DNA of 64,000 nt from Silene conica. Its lineage: Eukaryota; Streptophyta; Magnoliopsida; Caryophyllales; Caryophyllaceae. The position numbers were made by a program, and so were the translations under genes. Under the pieces are notes generated by a model. The model saw only the letters and a program-made list of their open reading frames with translations, was not told the origin of the DNA and ran no database searches. The stretch covers positions 26,755,568 to 26,819,567 of the forward strand of contig CM055319.2 of the NCBI GenBank assembly GCA_029255685.2. Reading direction: 5' to 3'. This document shows, piece after piece, positions 1 through 10,519 of the stretch (positions within the stretch are counted from its first letter, which is position 1; every line of letters begins with the position of its first letter).

Positions 1-837
1 TTTCCATTTATGTTGGGTTTCTATTTTTGGAAACTTTCCATTTATGGAAGGTTTCTATTTATAGTATGTATAGGTTGTTAAGGGGTTTAGGGAAGGTCAT
101 TAATTCGTACATATACGTGTTTAGGTAGCGAGTTTCGTGTGGAACACTTCTAGCGAGCTTGGACTTATCTACAATTTTGCTATTCGAGGTAGGGGAATGA
201 CTGCGATTTTAATGTTGATATGCTGTTAATATTCGGTGATTTCCATGTTTACCTTATGCTATAATATGAATGTTATATGAGTTATTCATTTATATCATAC
301 TGTGATACGTTGTGATCGGTGCGGAGATTATTTGGCGTTGGATCGGTGCGGAGTTTATTTGGTGTTGGATCGGTGCGGAGTTTATTTGGCGTTGGATCGG
401 TGCGGAGTTTATTTGGTGTTGGATCGGTGCGGAGTTAAGGGATGTTTGATCCCAATGTATATTTCATAAGCTTGTTTATTTAATTTCCTCTACTCAACCT
501 CGTGGTTGACCCTGTGTATTCGTGATCACCTTTGATGAACCAAATTATTGGGGAGCAGATTGACAGGTGGCTGAGACTAAGGGGAGCTATGGGGAGAGAG
601 AGCTTGGATCCGGACCAGACCAAAGTCTAGATCACCTTAGTCAGTTTAGCATGAGTTGTATTTTCTTTTTACAAGACAGTTTGGATACAGTTGAAAGAAC
701 ATGTTACGAGTTTAACTTTTTATTAAAGTACTGTTTATCTTTCCTTTGTATCTACTGCCTCGGGAAACCGAGATGGTAACACCCTTTCTTATCTGAGGAG
801 TCCTAGTACAGGCCCTTAAATAAATGGGGGTGTTACA
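1..837 (+). mobile_element. 3' portion of a long LTR (gypsy-type, truncated by window edge)
   Basis: The stretch ends in GGGGGTGTTACA at 837, the same end as the complete solo LTR at 16322-19428. The sequence before it (about 485-620, 'GTTGACCCTGTGTATTCGTG' and following) matches the 19085-19180 part of that LTR. I infer the 3' part of a related long LTR whose start lies left of the window. No coding sequence is visible. The small ORF at 567-779 has no family resemblance and lies in the LTR. The ~3-kb LTR length and TGTAACACC/GGTGTTACA ends of this group fit Tekay/Del-type chromoviruses, but no internal coding region confirms this. Confidence 0.7.
314..437. repeat. 27-bp minisatellite inside the LTR
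   Basis: About 4.6 head-to-tail copies of a 27-bp unit that starts GATCGGTGCGGAG and ends GGCGTTG or GGTGTTG. Copies begin at 314, 341, 368, 395 and 422; the last is partial. Units differ by single bases (C/T near the end), so the array is young or homogenised. Confidence 0.9.
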
Positions 838-1019
838 CCTATACGCACCCTTACCTACCAACTTGTGAAAAGAAAGAAAATTGATGATGATAAATGTCTT
901 GAAGAAAGATTAAGATGAGGAGATCAATACGTTTTTTTAATTGATTATGTTTTTCTTTTATTTTTTTTGTTTTTTTTCTTTTGTCTTTCTCCAATCGTAA
1001 AGTTCGTACTACGTACTGC
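838..1019. other. Intergenic spacer with T-rich tract
   Basis: No gene seen. It contains a T-rich run at about 930-985. Its last three bases (TGC, 1017-1019) are the left target-site duplication of the CACTA element. With that element removed, the flanks rejoin as AATCGTAAAG...CTTTACGATT, a short inverted repeat around the insertion point. Confidence 0.6.
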
Positions 1020-1260
1020 CACTAGTAGAGAAATGACATTTGGCAAGCAGTTATGGCTACAGTTGTAGTTAATAACCGTAGCCGTAAAAAAATTGAGAAT
1101 AAGCTTTTAGTTTTGGCTACGGTTCTTTTCAAAAAACCGTGGCCAAAACTAAAAAACTACGGTTGTAGGTAATAACCGTAGCCAAAACTATTTTAAAAAA
1201 AATAAAAAGCTATGATTGTAGGTAAAACCGTAGCCAAAACTATTTATGAAAAACTTAAAA
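1020..1260. repeat. Left TIR and subterminal repeats of the CACTA element
   Basis: After the terminal CACTA motif come four to five alternating GGCTACGGTT and AACCGTAGCC motifs, often separated by GTAGGTAATA. Arrays like this bind the TnpA-type protein in known CACTA elements; that role is inferred here. Confidence 0.85.
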
Positions 1261-1479
1261 GTGACGATTGAATTATAGAACCATAATCATATATCTTTCA
1301 AATTGTTTAAAATCCGATAATGAATATACACGAATTTTTAATAACCCACTAAAATACATTTTCCTTCCCTCCCAAAAAACAAAAAAAATATAAAACATTT
1401 GGAAACCCCTGTTTAATTGCAGAAGTTATAAAAAATACAAATTCAATTAAAATCAATCGCAGAACATTGTTCATCATGA

Positions 1480-1724
1480 AACCCTAATCATTAAAATTGG
1501 AACCGCGATTTCCTTCCCCTCCGGCCAACATCATCGACGTCGCCTCCGACACTCTCACGCTGTTGTCGTCTGCTCTAATTGACCGAAGTAGCTCGTCCCT
1601 GCTTGTCTCCTTTCAGTTCATAGGTAATTTCATCTCTTCTTAGTTATATTTCAGTTCATAGCCAATTTAATCAACGATTTCTTTGTAACTTCGTGATGGC
1701 TTTAATAAAATTAATGTTGATGGG
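1480..1724 (+). other. Possible captured 5' gene segment (UTR/intron-like)
   Basis: A CT-rich, 5'-UTR-like stretch (AAACCCTAATC, then CCTCCGGCCAACATC and TCGTCTGCTC) is followed by a possible donor (TCATAGGTAATTTC) and AT-rich sequence up to the PHD-finger exon at 1725. It could be the leader and first intron of the captured gene. No protein match supports it on its own. Confidence 0.3.
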
Positions 1725-1829
1725 GATGATTCGAACGATGACACTTGTGCCATCTACGGTGATGGAGGGAATTTGATCAGTTGTGATAGCCGTCCTTCAA
1801 CATTTCATCAGAACTGTTTGGATATCCAG
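1725..1829 (+). pseudogene. Captured PHD-finger exon fragment
   Basis: Thirty-five open codons read like the N-terminal half of a PHD zinc finger of the plant PHD/acetyltransferase (IDM1-like) type. There is a NDDTC start, a [10 protein letters not shown] core and a [12 protein letters not shown] end, then a GT dinucleotide at 1830 that looks like a preserved splice donor. Family members have Cys pairs where this copy reads C-A-I-Y and C-D-S-R, so two zinc ligands are replaced (Cys to Tyr and Cys to Arg). The finger could not fold normally. The second half of the finger was not found nearby. It lies inside the CACTA element and is best read as a transduplicated host exon. The match is from recalled family pattern, not a search. 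Confidence 0.7.
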
Positions 1830-3492
1830 GTGAACTCCCTTCATGATTTCCCCAATTGTTGTGACAGAGACAACTTAATATAATGCCTTCTCCATTTATT
1901 ATGTGTGATTTTGAGTTACTGGTTTAGGTAATTGATATTGGAATATTATGGAAGTGGAAAGAGTAGAAGTTTTGTGAGACCCTCAGGAATGCTTTTCGTT
2001 CATTCAGGTTATACGTTTGAGCGCGGGCTCTCTTATGTGTTTATAGCATTTATTTGAATAAGTTATGTTAATTTGTGTCTAGAACTAGTATTTGATCTAA
2101 TTTCTATTGGGAGATGTTTTAGAATGTTTGTCATGAGGTATTCTACTTTTTCTTTGTGTTGTTTTATGTGCCATTGTATCTTCACATATTGTCATACAAA
2201 ACATTAATGAGTTGCATAAGAATTATAGAAGTTTCAATCATCTTACTTGATCCATTGGGTTGCTAATCATTTTGTGTTTGATGTGGTTACTTACACAGTC
2301 TGTTTATGGTACTTGTGTTACTTATCCAAAGGCGACTCTTTCCACAGATATATTACGAACCTTGACTTTAACCCGTCTATCTAATAATAAGTCATGGATA
2401 TAATATCATGTTTCCCATATAATAAACTGTACTTTTTTGCTCCATGCTTGGGAAGTTCGTTCAGTTTGCATGGTAGGATACGAAGGTACATACTACATGC
2501 TGAAACGGTACATTCTTTAGCTAGCCAATCTTTAGCCACTCCATGGTGTTCCTTAATTAATATTTTATCTTAAAAATTTTACTCTGGCACAGTAAAAGCT
2601 ATAAATAAGGCCTTGTTACTGAACCAAAGTACCTACGATTTGCTCAAACTGTTGTGTTGGATATGCTTATGAAAGCTTTAAAATTTCAATGTAGACCAAA
2701 AAATTAAAATCTTTCAGAAAAATTATGGAGGCCTACAAACTTACATGCTGCTCAATTAACTCTATTCAGCTAAATCATGACCTCTTTTATGGTTATCTCT
2801 TATGAAAGGCATGATGTTACTTGGTAAGAAATTAAGACGGTAGAGTATTGTAAACATTTTCTAAATCAAGTAAAGCTAAACTATTTGGAAATCTCATTTC
2901 AAAATAATGTTCAACTTCATCAGATTGGAATATTTGTAAAACTTACTTCCTCTGTCGCACCTAATATCCTTAGTTTATTACGTTGAGCTCCACCTATGTC
3001 TCTAGTTATTTTAGCCAACACGTCATGCAAAATGGCAGTTTTATTCGTGAATAAGTTTGTAGACCGACCAAGTTTGTTAATTGTTTAAATTAGGAAAATT
3101 ATGTTAAAAATATTCAATATTTGGTGACACTTGCCAAAAAAATCATAATAGCATATTATTAAAACTGGTTTGCGGTCTAACCTTGGTTGTTTTACTATAA
3201 ATATCAATATTGGCTCAATATTTAAAACCATGCATGCCAATCTTTGATTACTTTTTTGACTTGAAATCAAGCTTTTCATCTCTCTTATCCTTTCAACATT
3301 TATATGTAATTTAATTGCTATTTGTGCATCACCTCGTAGCTTTGGATCGGTTACAAGGAGTCAAGTTGGATCATGACCTTCATTTGGATAGTTCTTCTGA
3401 TTTGTTCTGGCAGGTTAAGCTCGAGAGGTTAACTACTTAATATCGTCTTATACCTTTAGGGCTCTAGATACGTTGCCACTTGCCATCATTGT
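1830..3492. other. CACTA internal AT-rich sequence, no gene recognised
   Basis: AT-rich, intron-like DNA inside the CACTA element. The stretch around 3340-3430 reads open for about 30 codons with a CAG/GT-like edge, but I could not assign it. It may be further captured gene sequence. Confidence 0.4.
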
Positions 3493-5547
3493 TGTAACAT
3501 CCCAATATTTTGGGCTTGGATGCTTAAAGATTTTAAGTTAAATTTCGAAAATAATTTATATTTCGTAATTTCGTAATTTCATTTAAATAACTAATTAATT
3601 TATGTGGACATATTTTAAAAGAGTTTTAAATGAGATTTTATTTAATTTAGTAATTTATGTCTTAGCAATTTAATTTTTATGGTCCGTAAATATTTATGTC
3701 GTCTTAAGTTTATAGTGACCCTAAGTCGGTAAATCTAGCTTAGACCGTCTTAGAACCCGTCTCATGGGCCTAACTTGTAATTGAGTCCATTCCCTCATCT
3801 TTTTCCTCACAAAAACCCTCTCACAAACCCTAACCTCCTTTTTCTCTCCTCATTTTTCAGATTTGAGAATAGTGAAAACACCATTTTCATATCTCTTTCA
3901 CCTTCGATCTTAAAACTCACATAAAACCTTCGTTACTCATCCGATTGAGACGATTTTCGCGCCTATTTCTTCCTCTCACCGTCCTCCATCTTTCTAGGTA
4001 AGTTTTACACCAAAATATTTCCGTCTTATAATCTGACCGTGCCCTTTTATGCACGTTTTTCGATGCTAAGTAAGTTTGTTGCGTTTCTAGTTGCGGACTC
4101 GGACAAAGGAGTAGCTTTGAGTCGGAATCTTGTTGATTTGAGGAGTTAAAAGGTGACGATAATGAGAAAAGCTCGGCCTTTGTCTTAAATTAATTAGAGA
4201 TGTGATTTACTTGTGTTTATGTGAAATTGACGTGAATTTTATGTTTAATATTAAGTGGGTAGTTAGTATCCGTCACAATTTTTATTATGTAGATTTGTTT
4301 TGTTTGGCATGGGTTAACTTCTGATTTAGATTGTATTTAGTTCATTCGAGTTGTGTTATTTGTTGTATGTATTTATTGCAGCGTTTTTGTGGTTGCTTGA
4401 GTTGTCGATTAGTTTTGTTCATGCTAATTCTAGTCTGTATTGTAGCTTCTGCGGATCATTGTTATTGTTGCCTTGCCTTTATACTGCTTCTTATTATTAT
4501 TGTTGCTGTTGTAGGGTGCTCATTGTTGCTAATTGTTGTACAAATTTTATTAGCTACTGTCATTTCTCACTGCTGTTGTTTTCTACTGCCCTGTTGTGTG
4601 TTAATTGTTCTTGCGGCTATCGCTGTTTACCGTTATGAGTCGCCGCTGCTACACTGTTCGGGTGCTGCCCCTACTGCCGCTTCTTACTGATGCGTCATTA
4701 TTATCAATGTTCGATTGTCGTTGTATACACTGCACTATTTTACATGTACTGCTGTCATTAAACACTGAATTGCTACTAATTGCTATCGTTACCCACCGCT
4801 TCGTCGCATTTGGGTTGCGCTTATGCGCGTCTTACATGTTCGTGTTGTGGGTGCTGCTATTTTTCTAGAAATTGTTGTCACCCTATTGCACATGGTTACT
4901 GGTTGGGCATTCAGTTGTTGTTGCTGATACTCCCAAATGGCTGTCGACCTCTAATCCCCCTTCTGTCGCTTATTGCTTGGAAAATAAGTTGATGGTTGCT
5001 GTACTATTACTTGATTACTTTAATTATTTTATTATTAATTAATATGATTACTACTTTACTACTACGGCTACATTAGTATTATTATTATTATTTTATTATT
5101 ATATTATTATTTTATTATTATTTTACGTACGTGCTTGCTAGCCTGCTTGAATTAATTAATTTACGTGCGTTCTTGCTTGCTTGTTTACGTTTAAATATAA
5201 TACGTTTGATATCGTTACGAATTAGTAATGAATTACGGTTTTATTTTAAGAAGCATGTCTAAATGACTAATTAGTTAATCGGTTTCCCGAATAATTAAAA
5301 TACGACTTATTATATTAATTTCTCACATGTTCATTTTATATAGAAAATATGAGGATATAATATGAAATGTTAAATTAGTTCTTGTTTCTCTTTTCCGAAT
5401 GAACTGTATATTTAATTTACGATTCTTTTGTTATTTTATATACGTAATGATTTCCGTAAAGAATATAAGTTATGTAATATGAATTGTATGCTTGTTTGAA
5501 GTCCCAAAGATTGGGCGGCACTTATATTGGGTTCGTAAATGGATTTG

Positions 5548-5622
5548 AGGAGAAAGACCCCCCGGCCGGGCAACCGGAAGGGAGACCGGCTCTCACCTCA
5601 AATTAGTTTCCGAAGTCGGCTA
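5548..5622 (+). repeat. CCGGCCGGGCAACCGG hairpin segment, copy 1
   Basis: A ~70-bp segment running from GAAAGACCCCCCGG through GGCAACCGGAAGGGAGACCGGCTCTC to TTTCCGAAGT. It recurs at 6336-6403. The GC-rich core can fold back on itself (CCGG...CCGG). It stands out in AT-rich surroundings. Confidence 0.75.
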
Positions 5623-6049
5623 AGTGTTGAATGAATGTTTAGTAATGAGAGATATACGAAATGATTGTCGTTCGAGTTTGAGTTATTGTACATCTTTGAG
5701 ATGACATTTATTATTGTGATATGTGTAAACCTGTTGTGCGCTGCTATAGTACTCGAGTTCTCACTTGATTGCATTGTGTAGCTGGTTGGCCGTAGTAACT
5801 TGGTTCTCACGGTCAGGTCTTAGATTGTCTGCCCGCCTTCGGGCATATCTCGTTCCTAGCTAGTTCGGGTCTTGGGGGTGCCTTGTGCACTTGTCGAATC
5901 GGGGATCGTAATTCGTTTGCGCTCCGAGAGTCTGGCCAGGTTTAGACTAGGACAGTCTTTTGATGTCGTCCTACCAGGTGGTTGTATAGTCTGAGATTGA
6001 GAATGTCGTAGTATATAGATGAGTCGATTGTCGGCCTGCTCATAGTAGT

Positions 6050-6215
6050 TAGAGTCGAGTCACTTGGATGACTTATCTCTTGTATGTAGAGTCACTTGGC
6101 TGAACTATTGTTGTTAGAGTCGAGTCACTTGGATGACCTATCTCTTGTTTGTAGAGTCACTTGGCTGACCTATAGTTGTTGGAGTCGAGTCACTAGGTGA
6201 CCTATCTCTTGTTGA
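6050..6215 (+). repeat. ~65-bp tandem repeat in the solo LTR
   Basis: About 2.6 copies of a unit with two related halves, AGAGTCGAGTCACTTGGATG and GTAGAGTCACTTGGCTGA. The unit has a higher-order structure: a short half-unit built on AGTCACTTGG, doubled and then tandemly repeated. Confidence 0.8.
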
Positions 6216-6335
6216 TATAATTGGATGTTGAGCATGCCTTAGTTTGTTTATAAGATTGTATGATACTTGGTTATCTTAGTGTTGTTCGTCCAAGGCATTG
6301 GACGACTCTTAGTCCGGTTTCGTAAATGGTTTAGA

Positions 6336-6403
6336 CTGAAAGACCCCCCGGCCGGGCAACCGGAAGGGAAACCGGCTCTCCTTCCAAATAGTTTTCGAAG
6401 TTG
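6336..6403 (+). repeat. CCGGCCGGGCAACCGG hairpin segment, copy 2
   Basis: Second copy of the segment at 5548-5622, about 790 bp downstream in the same orientation. The GC core is identical and the right flank diverged (CTTCCAAATAGTTTTCGAAG). Like copy 1, it is preceded by a CGTAAATGG motif. Confidence 0.75.
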
Positions 6404-6902
6404 GTTGAGAGCCTTGCATAAGTATTTGCATGTTGACTTGAGATTCGGACATTGAGATTTCTATGCTTCACATGTTTTATATATGTTGGAGTATATTGTA
6501 TGCTTATGTGTTATGTGTTATTGACAATAGGTGGCTAGGAGCACTCTAGTCACTCCCCACTGACTGTGGCGCACATGTTGTATGTGTGTAGGTACATGAG
6601 GGCTGTTGCAGGGGGTTACGTTGAGGCTAGCGAGCGATGATCCATCATCGTTGACTTTTACCTTTCGTTAGCTAGACCTTAGACTTACGTTTCAGTATTT
6701 TGTGCCTGTAGGGATATGCTATCCCGGGCTGCTTTTGTATCGCACTTATATACTTATTTATGTTTCATTTCTCTTCCGCATGTTTAATATTGTTAAGACA
6801 CCTCGCATGTTTTCTTATCATGTCAAAAGTTTTAAATTCCGCGTATTTTTGGCATGTTTTGTATGTTTACTTTTCCGCTGCCGCGAGGGGTTTTACAATT
6901 GT

Positions 6903-8021
6903 CTTAATGATGTCTTGAGCTGTTACTATGCCACGAATATTCTCAAGGGCCTTGATCATTATGGTTGTCTTTGGTTGGATGTAATCACAATTAAATAAAA
7001 GTGGCAAATGAGAGTGAGAAAGAGAGAATTCAGATACTCTAAAAGAATGATTACTACTTCAATATGCAATTTTTAGTTAATTATATTTTTCTGGACTTTC
7101 AGCATCGCAACCTGTGCATAAATAGTACGCTATTTGCTACTACTCTCTTCAGATGATCAATTGGAACTTGTTTTGCTAAATAGCCATCACAGGCAAGTCT
7201 ACTCCTTTTTTCGGTTCTTTTTCTCTCAATCTATGTGATCACTAAGAAGAGATTAGAATTTGTTCCAGTCTCGATGCTAAATCTGCCCGGCATCAATCAC
7301 ATTGATTTTCACAAGTATTGTTTCATGTATGTTATGCAGCTGGTTAGTGAAAAAGAGTTAAAGTCCTTTTGTGTCATTGATTTACCTTTGTTGTTGTCTT
7401 AGTCTCCTCTTAGCTTAATCGTCTATAAGATGGTGATGAAGTTGTTCGAGGGGTTCAATTTGGACAATTACTTCAATTGAATAAAATATTCCCAAATGGT
7501 TTTGTGAGGAAAATTAAACGGCTGAGATCCACTACTCCGGTTGTGGCTATACATAATGTTGAAATGAGCTAATTGAATTTTCATAATAATACAAATTGTG
7601 ATGAACAACATTTGATGCCATAATATGTTGGTGCATATATGTTTACAGACCATTAATGACATGCCCGTATATCTTTTACTGATATTAATCTTTCCTTCCC
7701 TTCTAGGCATTTATGTAAGAGACCATTTGATACAATAATATATGATCGATGTTGTGCTATTTGTATGTAAGGTAACTTTGGAGATTTGTTCTAAAGCACC
7801 CTAGTAGACTAAAATGAACTTATGTTATTGTTATAAAATATTCCTTATTTCAGAATATTTGTTACTTCTCTTCCCTTTTGCATTTGCAGAATGTGATTGA
7901 GAATTTTGTGCCACATGATTATTTACCCTTTCGTGTTATCAAAACATAAATGTGCGCCTTATGCTGGTGAATTGTTTGTGTAGGGCAGAAAGCAGGTATG
8001 AGGCAGCGAACTTGTAATCCA
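6903..8021. other. CACTA internal sequence between the two nested insertions
   Basis: AT-rich DNA without a recognisable coding region. Several pyrimidine-rich tracts ending in CAG (for example near 7150 and 7340) look splice-acceptor-like, which would fit captured intron-containing gene sequence, but no protein match is visible. Confidence 0.35.
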
Positions 8022-8030
8022 TTGTTCAGC

Positions 8031-8036
<6 letters not shown>

Positions 8037-8062
<26 letters not shown>

Positions 8063-9444
8063 GCCAATGGTAAAAACAGGGTTTATACAACCGGCATTTG
8101 ACTCATATGGTCAAATGTACCTTTAATTCTGAAACGATAAACAAAGACATAATAGTAAATACATCGGATATGAAACATGTGTTGATGACTAACGACTGAT
8201 GTAGTCCCGAAGCCACCATCTTTAACCTCCACTTTCCCGAGGGGGCGAACATGGCTTGCCAAACGACAGGTACAATCATTACTCAGTAGAAAACTCGGAT
8301 ACCAACGAATCCCGTGATCCAGAGAGAGGGAGCAAAGTGTACTTACGCCACAAGGACGTAGAAAGAAAAAGAGGGACAAAGACCATAAAAATCTATGTCT
8401 AACGGAGCGAAAACTCCTACACTTTGAGAACCACTCAAAACGGGTACGAAAACCAAAGACCGAGCCAGTGAGCATGGAGAAACCTGACAATAAGATGAGC
8501 CATGTACCCATGACCTTCCAAGACGGCCACATAAACATGGAAACAACACACCTCCAATGCAAAACTACTACTGTCGTTATTATTTTGCAAAACGGAATTA
8601 ACAAACTATTCTTAAAAACCATCAACAGAGGGTTAAAAAAACCACCGCAACCAAGCCAACCAATAACACAACCAAACAACCCGTGAATCTCCCCCCACCA
8701 CCCACAAACAAAGGCCAACACCCCACGGACCCATCCACACCCCGACCACGCAGGCTCAAACCACTGCCCCGAAACTGCCTCACACGGACACCACCAGCCC
8801 ACCCAACATTCCCCTGAGACTCCAAATTCCGACAAACGAACCCCTCCAGGACCATCGGGGTACATGCAACAGACCACCACAAGAGGAAAACCAAAAAAAG
8901 ACCCATAAGGAAAACAGCAGAAGGGTCTGATCGGTGGGGGGAGGGGCGAGGGAAAGGGAAACCACCGAATCAACACGAAAACCCAACCACATAAGAGAAA
9001 AAAGACTAAAGAAGAACAAAACCCACCACCCACAACAAACCAACCTCTCAAGGATCACTTACCAGGGATGTGGGAAGGGGCGAGGGAAAGGGGGCATCCC
9101 TGGGTTGCATGTACCACATTCGAAGACAGGACAGGGGAACGACGGAACGGACCGACCTCAGATCAACCAACGAACCCACATAACCACCGCGCGACAAGGA
9201 ACGACCAAGAGCCAAAAGAAGGGGGAAAGACGATATCAAAGGAGCCCGAACCAAAACATGGGATGGCGGTTCACCGGAGACAGGCCCAGAGAAGAGCCCA
9301 TCTCCGGTGAAGAAGGAGGAGAAGCAGCGGGAAGAGATGTGTCTTGGGCGGCGACGGCGGCAGTCAACAGAAAACTAGGGTTTTAGTTTTTGGGTTTTTA
9401 TTTTTAGAGAGATGGGAGAGGGTTTTTTAAGGAAAAATGAGGTG
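8037..9444 (-). mobile_element. LINE-derived retroposon, 1.4 kb, with poly(A) tail
   Basis: Flanked by a perfect 15-bp duplication, TTGTTCAGCAAACTT (8022-8036 and 9445-9459). The T run at 8037-8062 is the poly(A) tail of a minus-strand insertion, and the sequence before the tail (TACCATTGGC on the minus strand) is typical of plant L1-type LINE 3' ends. The minus-strand 5' end is CT-rich with AAAACCCTAG, like a LINE 5' UTR. At 1.4 kb it lacks endonuclease and reverse transcriptase, so it is an internally deleted or non-autonomous copy. A 322-codon open frame (9051-8083, minus) is Trp/Gly/Phe-rich, matches nothing I recognise and is probably fortuitous. Confidence 0.82.
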
Positions 9445-9674
9445 TTGTTCAGCAAACTTGTGTATGTGGAAAATAGCTTAATTCAAATGAAAAATGTTGA
9501 TGTCGAATTAGTACCATTTTGTAATAATGAAATATTAGCTTATTATGTTATCGAAAACTTGAAATATATTGGAAATATGTATGCAGACTGATCACATTAG
9601 TCTTTGTTATAAAATAAATCAAATTATTTTTGATTCCATATTCATGAAATATTAGTTTATTTATGCTTCATTTG

Positions 9675-10073
9675 GCTATGGTTGTGCAACCATGGCGTTA
9701 AATGAACTTAGGGCTACGGTGATTAATTACTGACCGTAGCCTTAAATGGAATTATGGCTATAAAAAATGGACTTATGGCTACGGTTATTCATTATTAACC
9801 GTAGCAAAAAGGACTTATGGCTACGGTTATTAATTGATAAATGTAGCAAAAAATGGACTTAAGGCTACGGTTATTAATTACTAACCGTAGCAAAAATGGA
9901 CTTATGGCTACGGTTATTAATTAATAACCGTAGCAAAAAATGGACTTATGGCTACGGTTGACAACCGTAGCCATTTCTCTACTACCTAAGGCTACCCCCT
10001 GATTTGCTACGATTGCACAACCGTAGCCATATGTCTTTTTTAACCGTGGCCGTATGTCATTTCTGTACTAGTG
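9675..10073. repeat. Right TIR and subterminal repeats of the CACTA element
   Basis: Roughly seven units of the form GGCTACGGTTATTAATTAAT plus AACCGTAGC, spaced by AAAAATGGACTTAT. They mirror the left end in inverted orientation and finish with ...CTGTACTAGTG. The right array is longer and more regular than the left. Confidence 0.85.
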
Positions 10074-10076
10074 TGC

Positions 10077-10514
10077 CTTTACGATTGCGGGAGGCTATTA
10101 GGATATTGGGCTTATACTAATCCCATCCTCCATTAGGTTTATCAATTTTAGGGTTTAACGATGTATTATAAATACATCGTCACATATCATTATAAGACAC
10201 GCCTTCAATAATACAATTTCCCCTTATGCAAGTATCTCTCATCTATTTCGTACATTCTTATCACTCTTTTTTAAGGGTTAAATATTATTTTTGTTTTAGT
10301 TAGTTTTTCATTTATTTATTAGTTATTTATCACTATTACTAATATTATTAGTTAGAGCAAGTCACTTTTTAAGAAGTACTTCGTAACATTTACCCTTTTT
10401 TTTCCATCGGTGTCACCTTTCCGGCTCGTCTTCTTCCTTTTCTTTTCCTTTTTATAAATAAAGGTGGTATAAACTCTTTTTGGGTATATTAAGATGCAAC
10501 CTTGATAGACATAG
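10077..10514. other. Spacer between CACTA and copia elements; LTR-like, no gene
   Basis: No coding sequence. The segment at 10150-10250 has a TATA-like ATTATAAATACATCG and then CCTTCAATAATACAATTTCC, a layout seen in the U3/R part of small copia LTRs. No partner ends were found, so this is only a suggestion. Confidence 0.3.
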
Positions 10515-10519
10515 CATTT

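Larger units (their letters stand above)
3493..6897 (+). mobile_element. Solo LTR (3.4 kb) inside the CACTA element
   Basis: It starts TGTAACATCCC and ends GGGGTTTTACA, and is flanked by the perfect 5-bp duplication ATTGT (3488-3492 and 6898-6902). There is no second LTR or gag-pol, so it is a solo LTR left by recombination. The ends and length resemble the other long LTRs at 16322 and 26260. The interior has CT-rich leader-like sequence near 3780-4000, Cys/Leu-coding low-complexity DNA (4330-4990), ATT-repeat DNA (5075-5125) and two internal repeat families listed separately. Confidence 0.88.
1020..10073. mobile_element. CACTA (En/Spm) DNA transposon, interrupted by later insertions
   Basis: The ends are CACTAGTAGAGAAATGACAT at 1020 and its inverted partner, ending ATGTCATTTCTGTACTAGTG at 10073. 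They are flanked by the 3-bp duplication TGC (1017-1019 and 10074-10076), as expected for CACTA elements. Both ends carry dense subterminal repeats of a GGCTACGGTT/AACCGTAGCC palindromic unit (1050-1250 and 9710-10050). After removing the solo LTR (3493-6897) and the LINE insert (8037-9444), about 4.2 kb of element remains. I see no TnpA- or TnpD-like transposase in it, so it is probably non-autonomous. It carries at least one captured host exon. Confidence 0.9.

Noticed and set aside
4331..4992. Overlapping ORFs rich in Cys, Leu and Val in the solo LTR
   Set aside because: Low-complexity TTG/TGC/ATT-type DNA, several frames open at once, no start context or family; an artefact of composition.
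8934..9386. 150-codon plus-strand ORF in the LINE-derived insert
   Set aside because: It is antisense to the retroposon, Lys/Arg/Gly-rich and without family resemblance.
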